Origin: Desulfoluna spongiiphila
GTDB lineage: Bacteria > Desulfobacterota > Desulfobacteria > Desulfobacterales > Desulfolunaceae
Direction: 5' to 3'
NCBI RefSeq assembly: GCF_900101345.1
Contig: NZ_FMUX01000004.1
Span: 1-47,228 of the forward strand
DNA: 47,228 nt
Shown here: in pieces, positions 1 through 7,190 of the stretch
Layout: each line of letters begins with the position of its first letter
Numbering within the stretch: position 1 is the first letter of the stretch
Made by a program: the position numbers and the translations under genes
Notes under the pieces: generated by a model
The model's input: only the letters and a program-made list of their open reading frames with translations
Databases searched by the model: none
Told to the model about the DNA's origin: nothing

Positions 1-207
1 CTTAATAATGAGCGTAGCAAGAGCCATTCGTGCTGATATTGCTGGGGGGCCTTGACCGGATTGAGTTAGCTTTCCATGGTACTCATTTTCAAATTCATCC
101 CAGGGAATCAGATGACCCAATTTTACCCAGCGGTTGTCTGGGGACAATCTGCCGCCAAAAGGTAGCTCAAATTCTAAAACAAGTTGCTTCCCATTGTGCC
201 TGTACAT
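1..207 (-). CDS. IS transposase, N-terminal fragment (IS5/IS1182-like, DUF772)
   Basis: Reading the minus strand from an ATG at 207 gives 69 open codons that run off the left edge of the window. The fragment contains LPFGGRLSPDNRWVKLGHLI, then a PWDEFE motif and RMALATLIIK. This is the typical start of IS5/IS1182-type transposases (DUF772 domain), which use a DDE catalytic core further downstream. The catalytic residues lie outside the window, so it cannot be said whether the element is intact. The IS end should lie between about 208 and 270, upstream of this start. The A+T-rich base use differs from the neighbouring phosphatase gene, which fits a mobile gene. Confidence 0.75.
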   Translation of the reverse strand, partial: MYRHNGKQLVLEFELPFGGRLSPDNRWVKLGHLIPWDEFENEYHGKLTQSGQGPPAISARMALATLIIK

Positions 208-449
208 AAATTTTTAACCTCAAAGTGCAAGGCTTTTTCAAAAACCAGCCTGTTATCATTGCAGTTCAGGCACAAAACATATCACGTTTCGTAGCTATTT
301 TCAGTGGAATAGATATTATTCAGCAACCTCTATATAACAATGATTGCAATGAAAAACTGACGATATAAAGTTGAGAAAGCACGCCGGCTGTTGCGGTGCA
401 AGCCAGCAGTCGGCAGTTATCCGAAACACCCTACATAATGGAGAAATGC
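208..449. other. Intergenic: IS end and phosphatase upstream region
   Basis: An AT-rich stretch between the divergent transposase start and the phosphatase gene. Around 230-262 the sequence GGCTTTTTCAAAAACCAGCC-like may be the IS terminal repeat, but the partner end is outside the window. No clear Pho box or sigma-70 promoter was recognised. GGAG at 440-443 serves as ribosome binding site for the ATG at 450. Confidence 0.3.
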
Positions 450-2045
450 ATGACATTCTATCGACGTGGTAAAAAGGCGGTCCGCACCATGGTGCTGTCC
501 GCCGGTCTGGTCCTGATGGCCACAGCAGCAGTTGCAGCAGGGGCCCCCAAGTATGTGTTTTACTTTATCGGTGACGGCATGGGCCCTGCCCAGCGCCAGT
601 CCGCTCAGTATTTCTACAAGATGGAAACCAAAAATCCCGATGCCCGGCTGCTGATGAACAGCCTGGACACCTCGGCCCTGGTAACCACCCACTCCGACAA
701 CACCCTGGTCACCGATTCCGCTGCCGGCGGTACCGCCCTGGCCACGGGGTTTAAAACCACCAACGGCCTGGTGGGCAAGCTCCCCGACGGCACCAACGTC
801 AAAACCATTGCAGAGGCCGCCCGTGACGCCGGCTATGCGGTGGGCCTTGCCACCACGACCCGCATCACCCATGCCACCCCCGCATCGTTTTCCGCCCACA
901 ACATGAGCCGTGGCAATGAAAACGAGATCGCCGTTGACCAGCTGAACGCCAATTTTGACTACCTGGCAGGTGGCGGCTTCCGTCACTTTGTGGCCAAGGG
1001 CAATGCCGACGGCCTCAAGTCCAAGCGCAAGGACGGCCGGGATCTGGTGGCCGAGTTCAAAACCAAGGGCTACACCACCTTCATTGGAGACAAGGCGCGT
1101 GATGCCTTCCGTGCCTATGAGCCGAAAAAAGGGGAGAAAGTCCTGGCCCCGCTGTCATACAGCGCCCTGGGAATGGAAATCGATCGTCGCTTCAGCACGC
1201 AGAAAGAAAACGCCATGCCTGCGCTTTCCGAGCTGACCGCAAAGGGCATTGAGACCTTAACCGCCCAGGAGAAGCCCTTCTTCCTGATGGTTGAAGGGGG
1301 TCGCATCGACTATGCTGCCCACTGCAACGACGCCGCCGGAACCATTTACGACACCCTGGCCCTGGATGCCGCCCTGGCCGAAGCGTACGCGTTTTACAAG
1401 AAGCACCCGGAAGAGACCCTCATCGTTGTGGCTGCCGACCACGAAACCGGTGGCATGGCCATGGGCATCAGCCTCGATTCCAAGGGCTACTTCCTGAAGC
1501 TGGACGAACTCTTTAAAGTGAAAGCCTCCGTGGAGGATGTTCTGACCTATGTTTACCCCCAGATGATCACGGATTACCCTGAGGTGGCGAGCCGTCAGAA
1601 AGCCTACTTGGCTTACGTGGCAGACAACTTCGGCCTGACCGATCTCAACGCCCGTGAGCTCAAGAAGCTCAAAGCCGCTATGGCTGTTGAGGACCGGAAT
1701 CAGACCCTGAAAGCCGAGCAGCAAACCACCTACGGCTACGCGTATACACCCACCATGATCGCCGTGGCTCACCTGGTCTCCGAGCGTGCCCGCATCAGCT
1801 GGACTTCCTATGTCCACACCTCTTCGGTTATCGCTCTGTCCGCGGTCGGGTACCAGGCCGAGCAGTTCGACGGCTTCAGGGACAACACAGACATTCCCCG
1901 AATCATGGCGGGTATCATGGGGGTCAAGCTCTCCTCCTTTGATGCCGTTCCGTCCAAGGCCCTTCTGGGAAAAACCGTCGGTCCCAACGAGAAGTATTCC
2001 AAAATTCCCTACGGCCACACCGAGAACGTTGCCGGGAAAAACTAA
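450..2045 (+). CDS. phoA: Alkaline phosphatase (PhoA family), exported
   Basis: A 531-residue metal-dependent phosphomonoesterase that releases inorganic phosphate in the periplasm. The start at 450 is chosen because GGAG lies 6 nt upstream; the frame opens further upstream (GTG at 396) but has no ribosome binding site there. An N-terminal signal peptide (RRGKK, hydrophobic stretch, cleavage near ATAAVAA-GA) precedes the catalytic domain. Visible active-site motifs are the first metal ligand in FIGDGMG (Asp42), the nucleophilic serine in TDSAAGGTALATG (Ser90), the metal ligands in GGRIDYAAH, and the DHETGG motif (Asp330, His331). Length and motif order fit the alkaline phosphatase superfamily (PF00245). 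It stands alone, with a hairpin terminator 43 nt after the stop. Phosphate control is expected for the family but no Pho box is obvious. Confidence 0.93.
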   Translation: MTFYRRGKKAVRTMVLSAGLVLMATAAVAAGAPKYVFYFIGDGMGPAQRQSAQYFYKMETKNPDARLLMNSLDTSALVTTHSDNTLVTDSAAGGTALATGFKTTNGLVGKLPDGTNVKTIAEAARDAGYAVGLATTTRITHATPASFSAHNMSRGNENEIAVDQLNANFDYLAGGGFRHFVAKGNADGLKSKRKDGRDLVAEFKTKGYTTFIGDKARDAFRAYEPKKGEKVLAPLSYSALGMEIDRRFSTQKENAMPALSELTAKGIETLTAQEKPFFLMVEGGRIDYAAHCNDAAGTIYDTLALDAALAEAYAFYKKHPEETLIVVAADHETGGMAMGISLDSKGYFLKLDELFKVKASVEDVLTYVYPQMITDYPEVASRQKAYLAYVADNFGLTDLNARELKKLKAAMAVEDRNQTLKAEQQTTYGYAYTPTMIAVAHLVSERARISWTSYVHTSSVIALSAVGYQAEQFDGFRDNTDIPRIMAGIMGVKLSSFDAVPSKALLGKTVGPNEKYSKIPYGHTENVAGKN

Positions 2046-2088
2046 GGAACACCAAAAGGATACGTTGATCTGAAAATCAACTTCCGGT

Positions 2089-2130
2089 GGCCAGGGGATT
2101 TTTTTAACACTCCTCTGGCCCATCTTTTTA
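2089..2130 (+). terminator. Rho-independent terminator of the phosphatase gene
   Basis: Inverted repeat GGCCAGGGGA (2089-2098) and TCCTCTGGCC (2111-2120), nine of ten bases pairing, followed by the T-rich CATCTTTTTA. It lies 43 nt after the stop codon. Confidence 0.7.
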
Positions 2131-2169
2131 TGATAAATCGCATCCTCATTCAGCGTCGTTTACAAAAAA

Positions 2170-2396
2170 AAATCTGGGTCTTGATCATCGTTTGGGCCGG
2201 GACCTGCAAAGTGCAGATTCGTAGGGTGCACTCCGTGCACCAAAATCAAAGCCCATCATGCCTCGAACACCTCGGTGAAATCAAAACCTTGGGTGCCCCG
2301 GACACGGTGCACAGAGTGCACCCTACGGGCTGGCGGCCTTTTGGGACGGTGTCATCCATAACACCCTGGTGGTCCAAACGATGACCAAGGCCAAAA
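2170..2396. repeat. Inverted-repeat (MITE-like) element, family 2, copy 1
   Basis: The ends form an imperfect inverted repeat: the left end contains CTTGATCATCGTTTGG (to 2195) and the right end CCAAACGATGACCAAGG (from 2374), about 21 of 26 bases matching. The same end motif, CTTGATCATCGTT, bounds a second element at 5252-5597. No coding sequence is convincing inside. Confidence 0.5.
2221..2326. repeat. Nested inverted repeat GTAGGGTGCAC...GTGCACCCTAC
   Basis: Two 21-nt arms at 2221-2241 and 2306-2326 are reverse complements with one mismatch. Each arm is itself partly palindromic (GTGCAC). The core GTAGGGTGC resembles dispersed palindromic repeats found in many bacteria. It lies inside the larger inverted-repeat element. 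Confidence 0.6.
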
Positions 2397-2399
2397 TCT

Positions 2400-2451
2400 G
2401 TTTGGCAACCTTTTTAATAGGTTGGTCCCCGGCAGAGCCGCCGGAGGCAAT
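2400..2451 (-). repeat. Hairpin-rich intergenic repeat, family 1, partial copy (E)
   Basis: On the minus strand this is the left end of the family: GCCTCCGGCGGC, then GCTCTGCCGGGGACC, then a small hairpin AACCT...AGGTTG. In copy A the matching hairpin is AAACTTTT...AAGTTTG, so the bases changed but pairing was kept. It lies between the family-2 element and the yibE/F-like gene. Confidence 0.6.
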
Positions 2452-2522
2452 TTAAATTGTTTGATTTTACAGTTGCTAAGCACCGACACCCCTGATGACA
2501 GGAGGGCGGCTACGGAGACACC

Positions 2523-3671
2523 ATGGGAGACGTGAAAAAAAACATGGAATGGGTTTTCCTTTTCATCATCCTGGCGGTGGTGTGCCTGGTGGGGCAGCGC
2601 TGGTTGCACGCCGGGGAGGAGGGCAACGTCCATGAAGTGCCCGGTACGGTCATTTCCGTGGAAAACGACGAGATCCTCCGGGCCGGGGCCGGGGCCGTCG
2701 GGGTGCAGGCCGCCACCGTGGTGATTGTTGACGGAAAGTGGAAAGGCATGCAGGTCAGGGCGATCAACCATCTGAACGGACAGCTGGACATGGATGAAAT
2801 CTATGTGCCGGGGGACCGGATCCTCCTTGCCGTGCAGGAGGTGGAAGGGGAGATCACCGATGCCAAGGCCATCAACATGTATCGCCAGCACTGGGAGCTG
2901 GCTCTTTTTGCGGTTTTTGCCGCGGCCCTGGTGGTCTATTCGCGGCTCATCGGTGTAAAGGCCCTGCTTTCGTTTCTGGGGGCCCTAGGGGTGTTGTGGT
3001 GTTATTACATTCCCAACCTTCTGGAGGGGGCCGCGCCTCTCCCCTTGAGCCTTGCGGTGCTGGTGCTGCTCTCCATGGTGATCATCTTCACCGTGTCCGG
3101 CTTTACGCGCCAGGGGGTCTCGGCATTTTTGGGGACCGTCTGCGGCCTGGGCGTGACCCTCGGGTTGACCCTTTTTTTCGGGGCCAGGCTCCATCTGGGG
3201 GGGATGACCACTCCCTTTTCCACCCTGTTGCTTGTCCAGGGCGGGTACGGGTTGAACATGCAGCATATTTTCTATTCAGCCGTGCTCCTGGGAGCCTCCG
3301 GAGCGGCCATGGACATTGCCATGGACGTCAGCGTGTCCATGGGCGAAGTTAAGACCAAACGGCCCGATATCGGGGTGCGTGAGCTCATCGCCTCCGGGTT
3401 CAATGTCGGGCGGATGGTCATCGGCACCATGGCAACGACCCTGCTTCTGGCCTACTCGGGGGGGTACCTCACCATGCTCATGGTGTTTGTCTCCCAGGGC
3501 ACCAGCTTTACCCGCATCGTCAACATGAAGCTTGTGGCCGCTGAAATATTCAGGATTTTAATTGGCAGCATCGGCCTGGTCATGGTGGCGCCTGTCACCG
3601 CTGTTATCGCCGGTGTGCTGCTGAATGCAAGCTGGGAAGCCTGGGGCGTGCGTCAGCCGGCGGAAAAGTAA
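2523..3671 (+). CDS. YibE/F family multi-pass inner-membrane protein
   Basis: A 382-residue integral membrane protein matching the YibE/F family (PF07907), whose transport function is not established. One N-terminal membrane helix (about residues 9-26) is followed by an exported region of about 100 residues (GTVISVENDEIL onwards, small-domain-like) and then roughly seven hydrophobic helices from about residue 125 to the end. The family-typical GGYGLNMQHIFYSAVLLGA and ASGAAMDIAMDV stretches are present. GGAG lies 6 nt before the ATG. It is a single gene, where many Firmicutes have separate YibE and YibF proteins. A strong terminator follows at 3703. The call rests on motif recognition; the role is unknown. 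Confidence 0.85.
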   Translation: MGDVKKNMEWVFLFIILAVVCLVGQRWLHAGEEGNVHEVPGTVISVENDEILRAGAGAVGVQAATVVIVDGKWKGMQVRAINHLNGQLDMDEIYVPGDRILLAVQEVEGEITDAKAINMYRQHWELALFAVFAAALVVYSRLIGVKALLSFLGALGVLWCYYIPNLLEGAAPLPLSLAVLVLLSMVIIFTVSGFTRQGVSAFLGTVCGLGVTLGLTLFFGARLHLGGMTTPFSTLLLVQGGYGLNMQHIFYSAVLLGASGAAMDIAMDVSVSMGEVKTKRPDIGVRELIASGFNVGRMVIGTMATTLLLAYSGGYLTMLMVFVSQGTSFTRIVNMKLVAAEIFRILIGSIGLVMVAPVTAVIAGVLLNASWEAWGVRQPAEK

Positions 3672-3702
3672 GTGTGCGGTGATTGCCGTCGGCACACCGG
3701 AC

Positions 3703-3747
3703 AAAAAACGGAGAAAGACCTTTTTTTAAGGCCTTTCTCCGTTTTTT
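3703..3747 (+). terminator. Strong terminator hairpin after the yibE/F-like gene
   Basis: AAAAAACGGAGAAAGACCTT (3703-3722) pairs with the inverted copy at 3728-3747 at 19 of 20 positions, and the downstream arm ends in TTTTTT. The A-tract and T-tract symmetry could make it bidirectional, serving the convergent choX-like gene as well. Confidence 0.85.
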
Positions 3748-3806
3748 GTTTTGATTCGTAACCCCACGTAAGATCCGGGGTAACGATTCAGCCCGTCTCC
3801 TGCAGA

Positions 3807-3832
3807 GATGGCACACCTCGCCGCCGTAGGCA
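3807..3832 (+). repeat. Remnant right end of family 1 repeat
   Basis: GATGGCACACCTCGCCGCCG and the following bases match the right end of complete copies (GGTGGCACACCTTGCCGCCG) at 23 of 26 positions. It lies just before complete copy A, so one element may have decayed beside another. Confidence 0.5.
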
Positions 3833-3846
3833 GCCCGGTTAAAGAT

Positions 3847-4016
3847 GCCTCCGGCGGCCCTGCCGGGGGCCAAACTTTTGAAAAGTTTGATAAACAGGTT
3901 TAAAAAACAGACTCGGCTTAATCTGAATTAATGGCGAATGTGATTTTCCCTGAGGAACGAAGGGGAAAGCGCATTCGCAACCAGCTTTCAAGGTGGCACA
4001 CCTTGCCGCCGGAGGC
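3847..4016 (+). repeat. Hairpin-rich intergenic repeat, family 1, copy A (complete)
   Basis: A 170-bp element bounded by GCCTCCGGCGGC and its reverse complement GCCGCCGGAGGC. Inside are a short hairpin (AAACTTTTGAAAAGTTTG) and a long hairpin whose arms are GCGAATGTG...TTTTCCC and GGGGAAAGCGCATTCGC. A T-run follows the right end. It lies between the convergent yibE/F-like and choX-like genes. Confidence 0.85.
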
Positions 4017-4072
4017 AGTTTTTTTGACTCCGAAGAGGTCTTTCAAGAATCACATCCCGTTTCCGGCAGGGA

Positions 4073-5026
4073 CTATTTTACAGAAGCAAGATACGTTTCA
4101 AAGGCTTCGAGGCCTGAGCCACCGTCTGCTGTCTGGACGCCCTTCAACCAGGTTTTGTAGACCTCGGGGTGTTTTTTCACCCAGGCAAGGCCGGCATCCA
4201 CCGGTTTCAAATTCTCGTTGTCGTGGAGCATGGTCATGATCTGGTTCATCATCGATACGGGGAATTTGAAATTTTTAATGAAGGTACAGACGTTTGGGTT
4301 CTCTTTATCAAAACCGTTTCTGATATTTGTGAAGACAACGGCGGTGCCGTCATTTTTACCAAAGGTCTCAGGAGTTGAACCCGTTAGGTATTTCATATCG
4401 ATGATTTCGTTCATGTGATGGGGGGCCCATCCAAGAAAAACAACCCACTTCTTCTCCCTGGAAAACGATTGGACCTGAGACAGCATGCCGGCTTCGCTTG
4501 AAGGAACAATTTCGAATTTCCCAAGGCCGAACATATTTTTATCGATCATATCCTGAATGACCGCGTTCCCGTCATTTCCCTCTTCAATGCCGTAAATCTT
4601 CCAGCCAAGTTTTTCTCCGTACTTTACAATATCCGAAAAATCCTTCAGCCCTCCGTCAACCACATAGGACGGGGCGGCGAGGGTGTATTTCGCGCCGGGC
4701 ATATTGGCCACGTATTTTACGACATGCCCCCTGCTGAAATACTTGTTGGCAATTGTTTTCATGGAGGGCATCCAGTTGCCGAGAAAAACATCCGCTTCGT
4801 TTATCTCCAGGGCCTTGTATGCAATGGGGACAGAAACCATCGTGTTTTCAGCTTCATATCCCAGGCTTTCGCATATTTTTACTCCAAGTTCGGTTTTGAC
4901 GGTTACTCCGGTCCAGCTGACGCTGACAAAGCGGACCTCTTTTTTCGCCATGGCTGAACCTGCAGATACAAAAGAAAAAATCATCAGAAAAAGAACAGCG
5001 AGTCTACATTGATGCGGCCTTAACAT
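4073..5026 (-). CDS. choX: Choline/glycine betaine ABC transporter substrate-binding protein (ChoX/OpuAC-like)
   Basis: A 317-residue periplasmic binding protein that would capture choline or betaine for import. A signal peptide (residues 1-27, cleavage near GSAMA-KK) is followed by the OpuAC domain: WTGVTVKTELGVKI, the GNWMP motif diagnostic of choline-binding ChoX-type proteins, YGIEEGNDGNAVI, and WVVFLGWAPHHMN. Aromatic residues in these segments normally form the quaternary-amine cage. AGGAG precedes the ATG by 7 nt. No permease or ATPase gene is in the window, so it is an orphan receptor or works with a transporter encoded elsewhere. It shares strand and theme with betB and betA upstream, but 670 bp of repeats separate it, so it probably has its own promoter. 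Confidence 0.85.
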   Translation of the reverse strand: MLRPHQCRLAVLFLMIFSFVSAGSAMAKKEVRFVSVSWTGVTVKTELGVKICESLGYEAENTMVSVPIAYKALEINEADVFLGNWMPSMKTIANKYFSRGHVVKYVANMPGAKYTLAAPSYVVDGGLKDFSDIVKYGEKLGWKIYGIEEGNDGNAVIQDMIDKNMFGLGKFEIVPSSEAGMLSQVQSFSREKKWVVFLGWAPHHMNEIIDMKYLTGSTPETFGKNDGTAVVFTNIRNGFDKENPNVCTFIKNFKFPVSMMNQIMTMLHDNENLKPVDAGLAWVKKHPEVYKTWLKGVQTADGGSGLEAFETYLASVK

Positions 5027-5251
5027 TAATATCTCCTAATATTTTGTTTACGATATGCTGTTCAATTGAGATTTCTTAAACAGCGCAATAGGGGCAGGCC
5101 GTCATTCATAATACAGCCTGTTTGTCATATTTTTGTGCTGCTAATAAGGGCTGTCGCAAAAAATAAATGTACAATTTTTACGAAAGATGCCGCTGGGATT
5201 TGACCCGAGGAAACCGCCTACGCCCATGTCAATGCGTCACTATCCAACCAA
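5027..5251. other. Upstream region of the choX-like gene
   Basis: AT-rich, with no coding potential. It presumably holds the choX promoter on the minus strand. At about 5147-5163 GGGCTGTCGCAAAAAAT resembles an IS terminal repeat, but no matching partner was seen. Confidence 0.3.
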
Positions 5252-5597
5252 CGCCAATGGGGGCCTTGATCATCGTTAAGGCCACCTTCCCGTATATCGC
5301 ACCACCCGCATCATGAAGCCCGGCAGTATCCCATAACCAACATGGGTTCCCGCCTTCGCGGGAAAGACGGTACAGAGTGTGATGCCCTTCGCACCTCCTC
5401 GTCTTCCCCGGCTGCCCGGGAAAAGGGGCTGGTTGTAGCGTTTTGCTGGCCGGCACTTGCCACCTTTCGTATCGTCAAGTGACCGGAGACCCATGCCCGG
5501 AATTACATGTTCCGTCTGTAGTATGGCGACCAAAGGTAATTCGCGGTTTTTATGGTCCTGACCGAAACGATGACTAAGGCCCCAATGGGCTATGGCG
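5252..5597. repeat. Inverted-repeat (MITE-like) element, family 2, copy 2
   Basis: The left end CAATGGGGGCCTTGATCATC (to 5277 with GTT) is matched in inverted orientation by AACGATGACTAAGGCCCCAA (5566-5585). The motif CTTGATCATCGTT is shared with the element at 2170-2396. The interior (TTCCCGCCTTCGCGGGAA at about 5346-5363, a perfect palindrome) encodes nothing convincing. It lies between betB and choX. Confidence 0.55.
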
Positions 5598-5628
5598 CGA
5601 CAAGCGATCCGTCTTCGCCGTGACATGG

Positions 5629-5682
5629 GGAAAGGCGCATTCGCAACCTGCTTTCAAGGTGGCTCACCTTGCCGCCGGAGGC
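5629..5682 (+). repeat. Family 1 repeat, right-end fragment (copy F)
   Basis: From GGGGAAAGGCGCATTCGC to GCCGCCGGAGGC this matches the right third of copies A-C, including AAGGTGGCTCACCTT. A run of seven T follows. It abuts the 3' end of betB, where it may have been kept as a transcription end for the convergent direction. Confidence 0.75.
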
Positions 5683-5698
5683 TTTTTTTCTTGAAGCC

Positions 5699-7174
5699 TT
5701 AGTTACCAAACCAGTTGACGGGTTTGGTGTTGAAATTCTGGAAGACATGTTTCAATTCGCAATACTCTTCAAGGCCGGTCATGCCGAGTTCCCTTCCCAT
5801 TCCCGACTGCTTGTAGCCACCCCATGGGGCTTGTGCAAAATAGACATTGAAGTCGTTTACCCAGACGGTGCCGAACCTCAACTTCCTGGACATTCGTTCT
5901 ATTCTTGCCGGGTCGTTGGTCCAGAATCCTGCTGACAGTCCGTGGTCGGTATCATTTGCAAGCCTCAGTGCCTCTTCTTCGCCCTCAAATTTTTCAACCG
6001 TAATAACCGGCCCGAAACTCTCTTCCCGGATGATTCTCATCTGTGATGTACAGCCAGTAAAAAGAGTGGGGAGGTAGAAAAATCCGTTTTCAAGTTCAGG
6101 GGCTTCTGGTCGTCGTCCTCCAAGGACAAGGGTTGCTCCCTCCTTCTTCGCCAGGTCGACGTAGTCTTCTATCTTGGATCTGTGTTCCTCGGAGATGAGG
6201 GGGCCCATCTGGGTATTGGCATCAAAGCCGTTGCCGAGTTGAATTTTTTCCATTCGTTTTTGAAGCTCGGAAACAAACCGGTCGTGGATGGAAGCCTCAA
6301 CCATCAGTCGCGCACCCGCAGAGCAGATTTGACCGGCATGGAAGAAGACGGCATTCATGGCAAAATCGAGGGCTGTGTCGAAGTCTGCATCTGAAAAGAC
6401 AATATTGGGATTTTTGCCCCCAAGCTCCAGTGCAATTTTTTTAACATTTGAGCTTGCGGCCTGAATGATCTTTTTCCCTGTCTCTATCCCCCCGGTAAAC
6501 GAGATGAGGTCAACATCAGGGGACTCCGCAAGCTCGGAGCCGACACCCTCTCCCGGACCAAGGACAAGGTTTACAACCCCGGGGGGAAAACCGGCTTCTT
6601 CGGCAAGCTCGGTGATTTTCACTGTGGTAAGAGGTGTGATCTCACTTGGTTTCATGACGATGGTACACCCTGCCGCAAGGGCAGGCGCCATTTTCCATGA
6701 CGCCTGAAGAAGGGGGTAGTTCCATGGAGAGATCTGGCCGCAGACGCCGACAGGCTCCCGAACCACCACACTGGATGTGTCAGGGATCGGCGAATCAATG
6801 ATGTCCCCCCGGTTCTCGTCGGCAAGAGACGCATAGTATTTGAAGACATCGGCGATTCCATCCATGTCCCACCGACTCTCCTCGACCGTTTTACCTGTAT
6901 CGAGACTCTCAAGTATGGCGAGTTCTTCATGGTCTCTCAGGATAAGATCACGAATTTTGGATAGAAAGCGGCCTCTTTCACTGCCTGTGAGGGTGGGCCA
7001 TACCCCGAAATCAAACGCTTGTCTTGCCGCTGCGATGGCTTTTTTACTGTCCGAAGCATTCCCTTCGGCAACAACTGCAATCCCCTCTGAATTATAAGGG
7101 TTTATGATTTTGCGGGTTCTCCCGGAGAGCGAATCGACCCATTCCCCATTGATAAACATCTTTTTATTCAGCAA
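5699..7174 (-). CDS. betB: Betaine aldehyde dehydrogenase (GbsA/BetB type)
   Basis: A 491-residue NAD(P)-dependent aldehyde dehydrogenase that oxidises betaine aldehyde to glycine betaine, the second step of choline oxidation. The family landmarks are present: PWNYPLLQASWK with the downstream MKPSE cofactor motif, FTGG, the general base in ELGGKNP (Glu250), and the catalytic cysteine in FFHAGQICSAG (Cys284). From SLDTGKT to the C-terminal NWFGN it is very like Bacillus subtilis GbsA as I recall that sequence. The start is TTG: GAGAGG lies 6 nt before it, while the next ATG (7159) has no ribosome binding site. Only 16 nt separate it from betA, so the two are co-transcribed. Confidence 0.93.
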   Translation of the reverse strand: MLNKKMFINGEWVDSLSGRTRKIINPYNSEGIAVVAEGNASDSKKAIAAARQAFDFGVWPTLTGSERGRFLSKIRDLILRDHEELAILESLDTGKTVEESRWDMDGIADVFKYYASLADENRGDIIDSPIPDTSSVVVREPVGVCGQISPWNYPLLQASWKMAPALAAGCTIVMKPSEITPLTTVKITELAEEAGFPPGVVNLVLGPGEGVGSELAESPDVDLISFTGGIETGKKIIQAASSNVKKIALELGGKNPNIVFSDADFDTALDFAMNAVFFHAGQICSAGARLMVEASIHDRFVSELQKRMEKIQLGNGFDANTQMGPLISEEHRSKIEDYVDLAKKEGATLVLGGRRPEAPELENGFFYLPTLFTGCTSQMRIIREESFGPVITVEKFEGEEEALRLANDTDHGLSAGFWTNDPARIERMSRKLRFGTVWVNDFNVYFAQAPWGGYKQSGMGRELGMTGLEEYCELKHVFQNFNTKPVNWFGN

Positions 7175-7190
7175 AACACACCTCTCCCTG

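Noticed and set aside
290..449. Pho box upstream of the alkaline phosphatase gene
   Set aside because: No CTGTCAT-like direct repeats could be identified.
1257..2123. 288-codon antisense frame opposite the phosphatase gene
   Set aside because: A shadow frame: glycine/valine-rich with no domain, lying wholly within a gene whose catalytic motifs are intact.
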